Below the pieces are notes generated by a model. It searched no databases and had not been told where the DNA came from. It worked only from the letters and a program-made list of their open reading frames with translations. The position numbers and the translations under genes are program-made. A stretch of 49,418 nucleotides of DNA, taken from positions 49,976-99,393 of the forward strand of contig NZ_DF967986.1 of the NCBI RefSeq assembly GCF_001047075.2, in the 5' to 3' direction. Of this stretch, positions 17,475-25,590 are shown in pieces. Positions within the stretch are counted from its first letter, which is position 1. Each line of letters begins with the position of its first letter. This DNA is from Fructobacillus ficulneus (GTDB lineage Bacteria; Bacillota; Bacilli; Lactobacillales; Lactobacillaceae).

Positions 17475-18638
17475 ATGGCAGATCAAAATAATAACGAATT
17501 TTCAAGGCGGGAACGTTTTGATGAGGTTCGCCAAATTAAGCATAAAAAAAATCGTGTGAAGCGGTGGATTTTATATATTCTTCTAGCAGTTGTCCTAGGA
17601 GTTGTCGGTTGGGGAACGTACCTATATACAGAATATAAGTCGTCCATTGATTCATTGCAGCAATCAGCTAAAATCACCAAGGTTCGTGATGTTTCAAGCC
17701 TGATTGCGCAAGGTAAACCATTCTCAATCTTGATTTTGGGAACTGATACTGGTGAGTTAGACCGTGACCGAACTGGTTTGAGTGATTCAATGATGGTTGC
17801 TACCATTAACCCAAAGTCGAATAAGGTCACGATGGTTTCAATCCCACGTGATATTATGACTGCCATTCCAGGTGATGAAGGTACATTCCCACAAAAGCTG
17901 AATGCTGCTTATAGTTTGGATGGGGTTGGTGCATCAATGAAGGCTGTTCAAAATTATTTGAACGTGCCAATTGATTCATATGCCTTGGTTAATATGAAGG
18001 GGCTTGAAACCCTCGTTAAGAAGGTTGGTGGCGTTTCAGTCAAGTCACCATTATCCTTCCAGTATAGTCAAGCAACCGCCCATGATTATGGACCTGACTT
18101 GTATCGTTTCCACAAGGGTTCAACGTCTTATGAGTATTCATCAGATAACGGTGCCACTTGGTCTTCAAGTAAGACAGTAATGGATGGCGATGCTGCCCTG
18201 GCCTTTAGTCGGATGCGATATGATGATCCGCAGGGAGACTATGGTCGTCAGCAGCGACAACGTCTCGTTTTGGAGGCGATGTTGAAGAAGGCTGTTAATA
18301 TTAAGACGCTAGTTGATCCTAGCTTTATTAAAGCCATTTCAAAGAATGCTAAAACTGATTTGGACTTTAACGATATTGTTAAAATTGCCCAGAAGTACCG
18401 TGGTTCAGTTAATAATCAAGTTTCTGATCACCTTCAGGGACAAGGAATCATGTATGATGGCGTTTCATACCAGATGGTACCAACGACTGAAAAGCAACGG
18501 GTTACGAACCTTCTAAGGTCGCAATTAGGCTTGAAGCAAAGGGAGACAGGTTCCCAGTTTGCTAGTGATGTGCCGACAAGTGAGATTTCAACGGCTTCAT
18601 ATATTCTTTCTCAAATTGATGAAAAGTTTGTTCAATAA
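17475..18638 (+). CDS. LytR-CpsA-Psr (LCP) family cell-wall glycopolymer ligase
   Basis: Membrane-anchored phosphotransferase that attaches teichoic acid or polysaccharide to peptidoglycan outside the cell. From ATG 17475 it has 387 aa: a short basic cytoplasmic N-terminus, one helix (WILYILLAVVLGVVGWG), then the LCP domain with ILILGTDTGE, the Arg/Asp pair in RTGLSDSMM, SIPRD, KLNAAYSLDG and AFSRMRYDDPQGDYGRQQRQ. The ATG has a weak GAAGG 5 nt upstream; an in-frame GTG at 17427 would add 16 residues but lacks a clear SD. Confidence 0.9.
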   Translation: MADQNNNEFSRRERFDEVRQIKHKKNRVKRWILYILLAVVLGVVGWGTYLYTEYKSSIDSLQQSAKITKVRDVSSLIAQGKPFSILILGTDTGELDRDRTGLSDSMMVATINPKSNKVTMVSIPRDIMTAIPGDEGTFPQKLNAAYSLDGVGASMKAVQNYLNVPIDSYALVNMKGLETLVKKVGGVSVKSPLSFQYSQATAHDYGPDLYRFHKGSTSYEYSSDNGATWSSSKTVMDGDAALAFSRMRYDDPQGDYGRQQRQRLVLEAMLKKAVNIKTLVDPSFIKAISKNAKTDLDFNDIVKIAQKYRGSVNNQVSDHLQGQGIMYDGVSYQMVPTTEKQRVTNLLRSQLGLKQRETGSQFASDVPTSEISTASYILSQIDEKFVQ

Positions 18639-18646
18639 GTTTTCGA

Positions 18647-18674
18647 AAAGTCAGTCTTCGACTGGCTTTTTTCA
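18647..18674 (+). terminator. terminator of the LCP gene
   Basis: AAGTCAGTC, TTC loop, GACTGGCTT, T run. Confidence 0.85.
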
Positions 18675-18725
18675 TTGCCTGTGGTTGTGTTATACTGATA
18701 TTTAATTAAGACAATCGAGGCTAAT

Positions 18726-19670
18726 ATGGACGCTAAAAAAATTGCGATTATTGATTTGGGCAGTAACTCAACTCGTTTAGTGATTGAAGAATTACATTCT
18801 GATCGGAAATATCAGGAAGTTTACCGTGTTAAAGAAGACACGCGCTTATCGCAAAATATGGGCACAGACTTGTTGCTACGACCAGAACCAATCCGCCGAA
18901 CGATTGCAGTTTTGAAAGATTATCAAAAAATCATCTCTGGTTTTACGGTTGATCAGACTTTTGCTATAACCACGGCAGCTGTTCGAACGGCTAAAAATCA
19001 AAAAGAATTTTTAGACCAAGTGCTAGATGAAACGGGGATTCAGTTTAGAGTTTTAACAGGACAAGAAGAAGCACATTATGATTTTTTGGGTGTTCAAGCT
19101 GCCCTGCCAGATGTTAAGGCGGGGATTATTCTTGATACTGGTGGTGCCTCAGTTGAAGTGATTCCCTTTGAAAACGGTAAGTCAGCGGCTGAGGTATCGC
19201 TTCCGTTTGGTGCGGTTAATCTTTCAGAAAAATACTCCTTGGCTAGTGATATTGATCTGCAAGATGTTCAAAAAGCCAGTCTAGCAATTCAGGCAGATTT
19301 TTCAAAACTAGACTTTGTTCAAAACTTTCAAAACCATCCGATTATATTATTGGGTGGTGCCAATCGGTCTTTGGCGAAAATGGCAGAAAAACAAGCACTC
19401 GTCCAAAAATCAAAAAAATTGCACGGATTTATGATGCCGGCAAATCAAGTAACGGAAATTTTTAATAAAATCTCAGGAATGTCACGGTCTGACCGTGAAC
19501 ATTTAGCCGGCTTAGAAAAGAGTCGAGCAGACATTATTGTTTCTGGTCTTTTACCAGTTTTGAACCTTATCAAAGTTTTTACAGCCCCACAAGTTATTTT
19601 CTCTGAATCTGGTGTTCGGGAAGGCTTGATTGAAAGCTTTTTTGAAACAGAAGAAAAAAAGGAATTATGA
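18726..19670 (+). CDS. ppx: Ppx/GppA family exopolyphosphatase
   Basis: Cytoplasmic phosphatase of the ASKHA fold that cleaves terminal phosphates from polyphosphate or pppGpp. 314 aa, the short two-domain form. Phosphate 1 loop IDLGSNSTRLVI (residues about 9-20), TAAVRTAKN, GQEEAHYDF and phosphate 2 loop LDTGGASVEVI (near 138-148) are present. An extended -10 promoter (TGTTATACT, TATACT at 18691-18696) lies upstream. It starts a four-gene operon and overlaps mvaA by 4 bases. No polyphosphate kinase gene is nearby. Confidence 0.88.
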   Translation: MDAKKIAIIDLGSNSTRLVIEELHSDRKYQEVYRVKEDTRLSQNMGTDLLLRPEPIRRTIAVLKDYQKIISGFTVDQTFAITTAAVRTAKNQKEFLDQVLDETGIQFRVLTGQEEAHYDFLGVQAALPDVKAGIILDTGGASVEVIPFENGKSAAEVSLPFGAVNLSEKYSLASDIDLQDVQKASLAIQADFSKLDFVQNFQNHPIILLGGANRSLAKMAEKQALVQKSKKLHGFMMPANQVTEIFNKISGMSRSDREHLAGLEKSRADIIVSGLLPVLNLIKVFTAPQVIFSESGVREGLIESFFETEEKKEL

Positions 19671-20902
19671 CGAAAAAATTTTACGAATTAAGTCCGGCCG
19701 ACCGGGTTAAAGCGTTGTCTCTAAGTCCAGTCTTGGAACAGCGCTTTTTAGACCAGCAAAATCTGTACCACCAAGATTTAGTTGAAAATTATTTGACTGA
19801 TTTTTCCTTACCAGAAGGAATGGTAAAGGATGCTGTAGTTGACGGTCAAAAATACCAGGTTCCACTAGTGACTGAGGAACCCTCTGTTATTGCGGCTGCG
19901 AACAATGGAATGCGGTTGTTCAGGATGAAGGGTGGAGTGAAGAGTGGTGAACCGAGCCACGCTCTTTTAGGCGGGCAAATTATCTTTAATCAAATTAAGT
20001 GGGATGAACTTTCTGAATTCGTGGAAAATCATCGTGGTGAAATTGAAGAACAGGCTCAGTTAGCTAAACCTAGTTTGTATGCTAGAGGCGGTGGAATTCG
20101 CTCTATTAATTTAAGAAAAGTTCCTGGAAACCGTGCCAGCCTAGATTTGACAGTAGAAACTGGGCTAGCGATGGGGGCGAACGCAGTTAATACAATTTTA
20201 GAAGCCGTTAAAACAATTTTTGTTCCATACGCTGAACAGATTTTAGCGGCGATCCTAACAAATGCAGGGCATGATAGCGTTGTAACCGTTAGGGGACAGG
20301 TTCCCGTTGACTCACTAGGCGGACTAGATATTGCCAAAAAAATCGTGGCCCTATCAGATTTTGCTAAAGTAGATACTGACCGGGCAGTGACCGAAAACAA
20401 AGGCATTTTCAATGGATTGTCCGCTGTTGTTTTAGCACTAGGAAATGACTGGCGAGCAGTTGAAGCTGCTGGTCATGCGTACGCGGCACGACAAGGATTG
20501 TACCAATCGCTATCGACCTGGCAGTTATCAGCTGATGAAAAAACGTTACTCGGAGAATTATCTTTACCACTAAATATTGGTTTAGTCGGTGGCGGGTTAG
20601 CTGGGTTACAACAGGCCCAAGATAACTTTAAGTTACTGGGACAGCCAACTGTCGACGAGGTTAAAAAAGTTATTTTAGCTATTGGTTTGAGTTCAAATTT
20701 GGCGGCTCTTAAAGCAATTACTAGCCAAGGGATTCAGGCCGGACACATGCGAATGCAAGCACGAACTTTAGCTATCCAAGTTGGGGCACGACCGGACGAA
20801 GTGCAATGGGTTGCAGAACGACTTGTTGCAGCGGTTCGAATTGATGAACAAACCGCAAAGGAAATATTAGGAGACTTACGTAACCATGAACCAAAAGCTT
20901 AA
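19667..20902 (+). CDS. mvaA: hydroxymethylglutaryl-CoA reductase (class II)
   Basis: Makes mevalonate from HMG-CoA with NAD(P)H, the committed step of the Gram-positive mevalonate route to isoprenoids. 411 aa matches the bacterial class II form. Catalytic Glu in TEEPSVIAAANNG (near residue 66-78), ETGLAMGANAVNTI (near 165) and the C-terminal His in GHMRMQAR (near 362) are visible. ATGA overlap with ppx, and its end overlaps the next gene by 17 bases, so the operon is tightly coupled. Confidence 0.95.
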   Translation: MTKKFYELSPADRVKALSLSPVLEQRFLDQQNLYHQDLVENYLTDFSLPEGMVKDAVVDGQKYQVPLVTEEPSVIAAANNGMRLFRMKGGVKSGEPSHALLGGQIIFNQIKWDELSEFVENHRGEIEEQAQLAKPSLYARGGGIRSINLRKVPGNRASLDLTVETGLAMGANAVNTILEAVKTIFVPYAEQILAAILTNAGHDSVVTVRGQVPVDSLGGLDIAKKIVALSDFAKVDTDRAVTENKGIFNGLSAVVLALGNDWRAVEAAGHAYAARQGLYQSLSTWQLSADEKTLLGELSLPLNIGLVGGGLAGLQQAQDNFKLLGQPTVDEVKKVILAIGLSSNLAALKAITSQGIQAGHMRMQARTLAIQVGARPDEVQWVAERLVAAVRIDEQTAKEILGDLRNHEPKA

Positions 20903-21857
20903 CGAGCTGTTAGCACAAGCTAACCAAATTTATCCAGGGACAATCATGACTCGAGTTGGAACTGAAAAGGATGGTCAACTGCGTGTTGATCGAGTTGAAC
21001 AGTCCGTCTTAGCCGATCGCCTGTTAATTGAAGTTCCTGATCAAACTGAAGCAGATTTTGTATTAGGTAACGAGTTATTAAAGTTGCTCCTATCATTGAA
21101 TGGGATTGTGCCACAAATCTATTTTGCTCTAACTTTTGAAAAAGAAGAGTTAGACCAACAACTAATTTCGATTGCTACACGAATGCACCGAGTAGTTGTT
21201 CATGCCATCGCATACCGTGAACTGGCTAAGCAGGGGCTATTAACTGCTGATACTGCTCAGGCCTATCTAGCTGGTGTCCGAGATGAATTGAGCGACGAAG
21301 GGGCTGAGCTAGATGGGGAATTTTTGTGGCGACTGCTCACATTAATGGATGCCCAAATTTTCTTGGCAACGATGAGAGATTATAATCTTAGTGATCAAGC
21401 GACTACGATGAAAAAACAGCTTGACCAACTTTATCCTCAGGCTAACCAGGCAGCCACTGATTTAGTGGAACCAGTTTTGACGGCGAACTTGAAGGATTCA
21501 CGACAAATCCGTAAGCAAATGGTCCGTCTTTTTGCTGGTGTGGATAAGGCCCTTGAATCACGAGACTTACCCACTGTTAATGCAACGCAGTATGTAACGT
21601 TGACACCAGTTTTGTCACAACGCCAGCTGGATGGTCCGGTTTCAAACTTCTATGAGATTTTCCATTCGGAAATGGTTGATTTTCAAACACATGAAAAGGC
21701 CTATGTTGGTTTGGGAAAGCAAGACCAACAAAATACTTTTGTAGTGACGCCACCAAGTGATGAAGCTGAACGGCCAAAGTTCTTTACTGAGCTGTACCAA
21801 ACGTCAGTCAAAGAACTATTAACTAAGTTAGCCTTACCTTATATTTTGCGTCAGTAA
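20886..21857 (+). CDS. unknown conserved protein, possibly the IpaB/EvcA family of lactobacilli
   Basis: 323 aa, soluble by eye, rich in Gln, Leu and charged residues, with helical heptad-like stretches between about residues 90 and 230; no signal peptide or membrane span. I recall a lactobacillar family annotated IpaB/EvcA beside HMG-CoA reductase and place it there tentatively; the name implies no proven function. Overlap with mvaA by 17 bases and only 18 bases to sir2 argue for a role joined to those enzymes. No catalytic motif recognised. Confidence 0.6.
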   Translation: MNQKLNELLAQANQIYPGTIMTRVGTEKDGQLRVDRVEQSVLADRLLIEVPDQTEADFVLGNELLKLLLSLNGIVPQIYFALTFEKEELDQQLISIATRMHRVVVHAIAYRELAKQGLLTADTAQAYLAGVRDELSDEGAELDGEFLWRLLTLMDAQIFLATMRDYNLSDQATTMKKQLDQLYPQANQAATDLVEPVLTANLKDSRQIRKQMVRLFAGVDKALESRDLPTVNATQYVTLTPVLSQRQLDGPVSNFYEIFHSEMVDFQTHEKAYVGLGKQDQQNTFVVTPPSDEAERPKFFTELYQTSVKELLTKLALPYILRQ

Positions 21858-21875
21858 TACTAAGGAGGAATTGGG

Positions 21876-22583
21876 ATGCTAGTGACGAATGACATTCAAC
21901 AATTATTTGATGATAGTCATCAAATCCTATTTCTAACTGGCGCTGGAGTTTCGACATTGTCTGGAATTCCTGACTACCGGTCGAAACAGGGTGTTTATCA
22001 AGGATTAGATTTAGCACCCGAGTATTTATTGTCAATTCAGGCCTTTGATGAAATTCCGGAAATCCAATACCAATTTATGCAGGATAACCTGTATTTTCCA
22101 AAAGCCAAGCCTAATATTATCCACCAGAAAATGGCTAACCTTGCTCAAGCAGGGCGGGCCAAAGTCGTGACACAAAATATTGATGATCTGGATGTAAAAG
22201 CAGGGTTGTCGGATAATCATTTAATTCGCTTTCATGGATCTTTGTATCATCTTTATACTCCGGTTGATGGTCAAGCAATTTCTTTAGCAGCTTATCAAAA
22301 GTCTTTATACCGAGCGAATGATCAAGCTAAAATTCGCCCAGCAATTACTTTTTATGGTGAAGAGCCTTACCGAGTCAGTGAAGCGATTGACTGGGTCCGG
22401 CAGGCAGATTTGATTGTCGTTGTTGGCACCTCTTTGCAAGTTTATCCTTTTGCTGGACTATTAGAATATGCCAATAACCAGGCCAAGATTCTAGCTGTTA
22501 ATTTGACAGCCTTACCAGTGCCGGCTAGAGTTCACCAAGTTGTTGGTGATGCCAGGCAATTTTTTGAAGAATTACAAATTTAG
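21876..22583 (+). CDS. Sir2-family NAD-dependent deacylase/ADP-ribosyltransferase lacking the zinc ribbon
   Basis: 235 aa sirtuin. NAD-binding GAGVSTLSGIPDYRS (residues about 23-37), TQNIDDLD (near 99-106), catalytic His in RFHGS (near 119) and VVGTSLQVYPFA are present. There is no cysteine in the whole protein, so the four-Cys zinc ribbon of normal sirtuins is absent; a short segment with several Ala and Tyr stands in its place. NIDxLH reads NIDDLD. It may be a deacylase with a zinc-free lid or a sirtuin-type ADP-ribosyltransferase. SD AAGGAGG. Last gene of the ppx operon. Confidence 0.85.
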   Translation: MLVTNDIQQLFDDSHQILFLTGAGVSTLSGIPDYRSKQGVYQGLDLAPEYLLSIQAFDEIPEIQYQFMQDNLYFPKAKPNIIHQKMANLAQAGRAKVVTQNIDDLDVKAGLSDNHLIRFHGSLYHLYTPVDGQAISLAAYQKSLYRANDQAKIRPAITFYGEEPYRVSEAIDWVRQADLIVVVGTSLQVYPFAGLLEYANNQAKILAVNLTALPVPARVHQVVGDARQFFEELQI

Positions 22584-22604
22584 TCCCGCTGGGGCTATTT
22601 TTTT
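22584..22604 (+). terminator. terminator of the ppx-sir2 operon
   Basis: AGTCCC and GGGGCT pair around a short loop, followed by a T run; the 5' arm overlaps the sir2 stop. Confidence 0.75.
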
Positions 22605-22643
22605 ATATGAAAAAAGAATAATATATGGGCAGGAGGAAGATAT

Positions 22644-23651
22644 ATGACGAATAATCAAGGAGCAGTTCAGCCGAGTGCTGAACATCAGGCACCAAGACCA
22701 AGGAGTCAAACCGAAAAACATGCTCATCTGCACCAAGCAACAGGACAATTATCACAGAAACCCTACTTAATTGGTATTTTTGTGAATTTGATTTTTGTCT
22801 TATCTGAGTTGGTTTTTGCTAAGATTGCTCATTCGACCGCTCTTTTTGCAGATGCCTTTCACAATTTATCAGATGTCTTGGCACTCGTGATTGCCTGGTT
22901 AGCAGTCCTAGTATTTGCAATCCAGGCTACTAAGAAAAAAACTTATGGCTGGCATAATGCCTCGATTTTAGCTTCGATTTTTAATATGGTGCTATTAGTC
23001 TTTGCAGTCGTTACGATTTTTTACGAGGCTGTTCGAGATTTAATTAATCCTGGTACAGTCCATACGAATGGCACCATCATCACTGTTGTCGCTGCAGTTG
23101 GGATTGTGGTTAACCTGTCGACCGCTTTGCTATTTAAAGTTTCGGGAACACCTGATGAACATGGACACCACCATGGACAGGATTTGAACGCCAAAACCGC
23201 TTACTTGCATTTACTTTCGGATGCTGCCGTTTCGATTGGCGTAATTGTTGCTGGTTGGCTAATTTCGATTACGGGTTGGCAAATAATTGATCCAATCGTT
23301 TCGTTAGTTATTGGCCTTGTGATTTTAGTATCGGCCTGGCCGGTTATGAAAGAGACAGTCAACTTGGCGATTAATGCTGTTCCGGAAACAGTCGATGAGG
23401 AAGCGATTAGCCAATATTTGATAGCCGCTGTTGGCGTGACGGGGCTCCATGATTTGCACATTTGGCCGATTTCAACGACGGAAACGGCTTTAACTGTACA
23501 CTTGTCAGTGAATGATATGGTCTTTGAAGATGGCCATGGGCAAACTTTTTTAAATCAAATTGAAAGCGATTTAAAAAATAATTATGGTATCCAGCACGTG
23601 ACGATTCAGTTAGAGAGTGCCGGTAGTCAAGATAACTGTAACGTAATTTAA
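22644..23651 (+). CDS. cation diffusion facilitator, Zn/Co/Cd-type exporter (CzcD-like)
   Basis: 335 aa membrane antiporter expelling divalent metal. The two intramembrane metal sites read ADAFHNLSD (TM2) and HLLSD (TM5), the His/Asp pattern linked to Zn and related metals. A His-rich cytoplasmic loop (HGHHHGQD, near residue 173) and a long N-terminal cytoplasmic stretch with HAHLH are typical of CzcD. The C-terminal cytoplasmic domain (about 250-335) contains DLHIWPIS. SD AGGAGG. It heads a block of metal genes reaching to 28.8 kb. Confidence 0.92.
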   Translation: MTNNQGAVQPSAEHQAPRPRSQTEKHAHLHQATGQLSQKPYLIGIFVNLIFVLSELVFAKIAHSTALFADAFHNLSDVLALVIAWLAVLVFAIQATKKKTYGWHNASILASIFNMVLLVFAVVTIFYEAVRDLINPGTVHTNGTIITVVAAVGIVVNLSTALLFKVSGTPDEHGHHHGQDLNAKTAYLHLLSDAAVSIGVIVAGWLISITGWQIIDPIVSLVIGLVILVSAWPVMKETVNLAINAVPETVDEEAISQYLIAAVGVTGLHDLHIWPISTTETALTVHLSVNDMVFEDGHGQTFLNQIESDLKNNYGIQHVTIQLESAGSQDNCNVI

Positions 23652-23664
23652 TTTTTAGAAAAGA

Positions 23665-23694
23665 AAGTTTTGAATGAAAATTCAAAGCTTTTTA
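23665..23694 (+). terminator. terminator of the CDF gene
   Basis: 11-bp stem AAGTTTTGAAT/ATTCAAAGCTT with GAAA loop, then TTTA. Confidence 0.85.
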
Positions 23695-23737
23695 TTTTTA
23701 AAAATCAACAAATTGTTTTTAATTTTAAATAAAAGGG

Positions 23738-23765
23738 TTGACCCATACTCTAAATAGGGTATGAT
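23738..23765 (+). promoter_or_regulatory. promoter and operator-like repeat of mntH copy 1
   Basis: TTGACC (23738-23743), 16 nt spacer, TATGAT (23760-23765). An imperfect inverted repeat CATACTC-N6-GGGTATG (23744-23763) fills the spacer and enters the -10, a typical repressor position; MntR is a natural candidate but the site does not match any box I know well. Confidence 0.7.
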
Positions 23766-23774
23766 AAATAAGAA

Positions 23775-23972
23775 CTTAGGAAGATAAAACGGGTTAACTA
23801 GCTTTCATAAGACTTCAATCGGGAACGATTGGCGGACGTTATGAAAATTATTTAACGCTTATAAACAAGTAGGACGGCTGTCTGCTTTTTTATAGTGTTT
23901 GAACTTAGTAGGTTAAATGGGACAATGCTGCCCAAAATCTAATAAAATTTAATTCGTTGAACTTTTCCTAAG
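23775..23972 (+). promoter_or_regulatory. candidate attenuator/riboswitch leader of mntH copy 1
   Basis: Structured leader shared with the second mntH (25591-25781). Nested stems: CTTAGGAA (23775-23782) with TTCCTAAG (23965-23972); GTTAA (23793-23797) with TTAAC (23852-23856); TTTCATAA (23803-23810) with TTATGAAA (23839-23846); inner CAATCG-GGAA-CGATTG (23816-23831). A terminator hairpin GTAGGAC/GTCTGC with TTTTTT follows at 23869-23890. GCGGAC (23832-23837) could pair with GTCTGC as antiterminator. The outer 3' strand sits 15 nt before the SD. I do not recognise it as yybP-ykoY. Confidence 0.75.
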
Positions 23973-24003
23973 AAATTTAGTATTTCAAAGGAGAATTATT
24001 ATC

Positions 24004-25398
24004 ATGATGGCATACACATACAATGATAATCAGCCACACGGCACATTGCTCACAAAGGGCGGCACTAAAAGCTTAGCGGAGGTGAACGGCAGTATTGCCG
24101 TTCCTAAAACTAATTCCTTTTGGCGCCGCCTCCTCGCATTTTTTGGTCCGGGGGCGTTAATCGCCGTCGGTTATATGGATCCGGGTAATTGGGTGACCTC
24201 CGTTCAAGGAGGGGCATCTTACCATTACCTCTTAATGTCGGTCGTCTTAATCTCGGCTGTTATTGGAATGCTCTTGCAGTACTTAGCCGGTAAGCTTGGC
24301 ATTGTGACCCAACAAGATCTCGCTCAAGCGACAGCACAACGAACTAATCGAGTAACCCGGTATTTTCTCTGGTTTATTACGGAACTAGCTTTAATTGCTA
24401 CTGACATTGCCGAAGTAGTTGGCGGCGCGATTGCCTTGAACCTGCTCTTCGGTTGGCCGTTAATTTTAACGGTGATGATGACAGCCTTTGATGTGATTTT
24501 GCTCTTAGGGTTAATGAAATTTGGCTTTCGAAAAATTGAAGCTTTGGTTATGACGTTGATTTTGACCATTCTCTTTGTCTGTCTGTACTTGGTTATTTTA
24601 TCTAAGCCGGATTTAGCTGGGGTTTTTGCTGGTAGTATCCCTCAACCAGAAATTTTATCACCACAAGCCTATCACGGCTTGGCTAGTCCACTCTTCTTAA
24701 CGGCAGGAATTATCGGAGCAACAGTTACCCCCCACAATTTATATTTGCATTCATCAATTGTTCAAACTCGGCAAGTTGACCATTCAAATCGAGCTGAGGT
24801 TCGAAGTGCTATTAAGTGTATGGCCTGGGATTCGAATCTGCAATTAAGCTTGGCTTTTGTCGTCAATGCCCTATTATTGATTGTTGGTGCAGCACTCTTT
24901 TATGGCCACGCTGATGAGTTGGCATCATTTAAAGCCATGTACCTGGCCTTACAAAATAATAATTTGGCCGGGGCGATTGCTTCACCATTCTTGTCGACTA
25001 TTTTTGCGGTTGCCTTGCTAGCATCCGGACAAAATTCAACAATTACTGGAACCTTAGCTGGTGAAATCATCATGGAAGGGTTCTTGCACTTTAAAATGCC
25101 AATGTGGGTGCGCCGGATTTTGACTCGTGGTCTGGCTTTGGTACCGGTAATTTTGATTACTATGGCCTATGGTGGTCAAGAACACCAGCTTGACCAGCTG
25201 ATTACTGGAACTCAGGTCTTTCTCTCGGTCGTCTTGCCGTTTTCAATGGCACCGTTGATCTACTTCACGTCATCCAAAAAAATCATGGGTCCCTTTGTTA
25301 ATCGGAAGGGAATCACGATTGTGGCTTGGATCTGCTTCGTCATTTTGAGTATTTTGAATCTGTGGCTTGTTTGGCAACAGTGCACGCAAGGATTTTAA
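24004..25398 (+). CDS. mntH: Nramp-family divalent metal transporter, copy 1 (MPH motif altered)
   Basis: Proton-coupled importer normally for Mn2+ (also Fe2+, Cd2+), 464 aa with 11 helices expected. TM1 metal motif DPGNWVTS is intact (near residue 60). In TM6 the metal-binding Met is replaced: the codon is ACC, giving ATVTPHNLYLHSS (near 239-251) where the second copy and nearly all Nramps have VMPH. In studied Nramps that Met disfavours Ca and Mg, so selectivity may be relaxed or shifted. AAAGGAG lies 10 nt before ATG 24004. It has its own promoter and structured leader. Confidence 0.93.
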   Translation: MMAYTYNDNQPHGTLLTKGGTKSLAEVNGSIAVPKTNSFWRRLLAFFGPGALIAVGYMDPGNWVTSVQGGASYHYLLMSVVLISAVIGMLLQYLAGKLGIVTQQDLAQATAQRTNRVTRYFLWFITELALIATDIAEVVGGAIALNLLFGWPLILTVMMTAFDVILLLGLMKFGFRKIEALVMTLILTILFVCLYLVILSKPDLAGVFAGSIPQPEILSPQAYHGLASPLFLTAGIIGATVTPHNLYLHSSIVQTRQVDHSNRAEVRSAIKCMAWDSNLQLSLAFVVNALLLIVGAALFYGHADELASFKAMYLALQNNNLAGAIASPFLSTIFAVALLASGQNSTITGTLAGEIIMEGFLHFKMPMWVRRILTRGLALVPVILITMAYGGQEHQLDQLITGTQVFLSVVLPFSMAPLIYFTSSKKIMGPFVNRKGITIVAWICFVILSILNLWLVWQQCTQGF

Positions 25399-25488
25399 AA
25401 TTAATAAAATATCTTCAAAATCCGAATGATGTCCGATAAAATAAAATGAAAATTAAATTAGTTTTAAATCATGAATCTTTTATAAATG

Positions 25489-25505
25489 CTGGTATACCAG
25501 TTTTT
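25489..25505 (+). terminator. palindrome CTGGTATACCAG with T run
   Basis: 12-bp perfect palindrome followed by TTTTT, after mntH copy 1. It could be a weak terminator (4-bp stem, TATA loop) or an operator. Confidence 0.4.
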
Positions 25506-25529
25506 AATATTTATAATTATGATTAGTTA

Positions 25530-25580
25530 AAGTGATGTTACAAAAATATCACTTGACCTATAAAATGTACCATGTAATAG
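25530..25580 (+). promoter_or_regulatory. promoter and operator-like repeat of mntH copy 2
   Basis: TTGACC (25553-25558), 16 nt spacer, TAATAG (25575-25580), aligned with the promoter of copy 1. A perfect inverted repeat AAGTGAT (25530-25536) / ATCACTT (25548-25554) overlaps the -35; it differs from the repeat at copy 1. Confidence 0.6.
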
Positions 25581-25590
25581 TTAACATAGA

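Noticed and set aside
23775-23972. 6S RNA
   Set aside because: Length of about 200 nt and closing stem fit loosely, but local stems, internal terminator and direct attachment to mntH do not look like the long 6S hairpin; not excluded without a search.
23770-23975. yybP-ykoY manganese riboswitch
   Set aside because: The conserved purine-rich loops of that class are not visible, and it normally turns exporters on rather than importers off.
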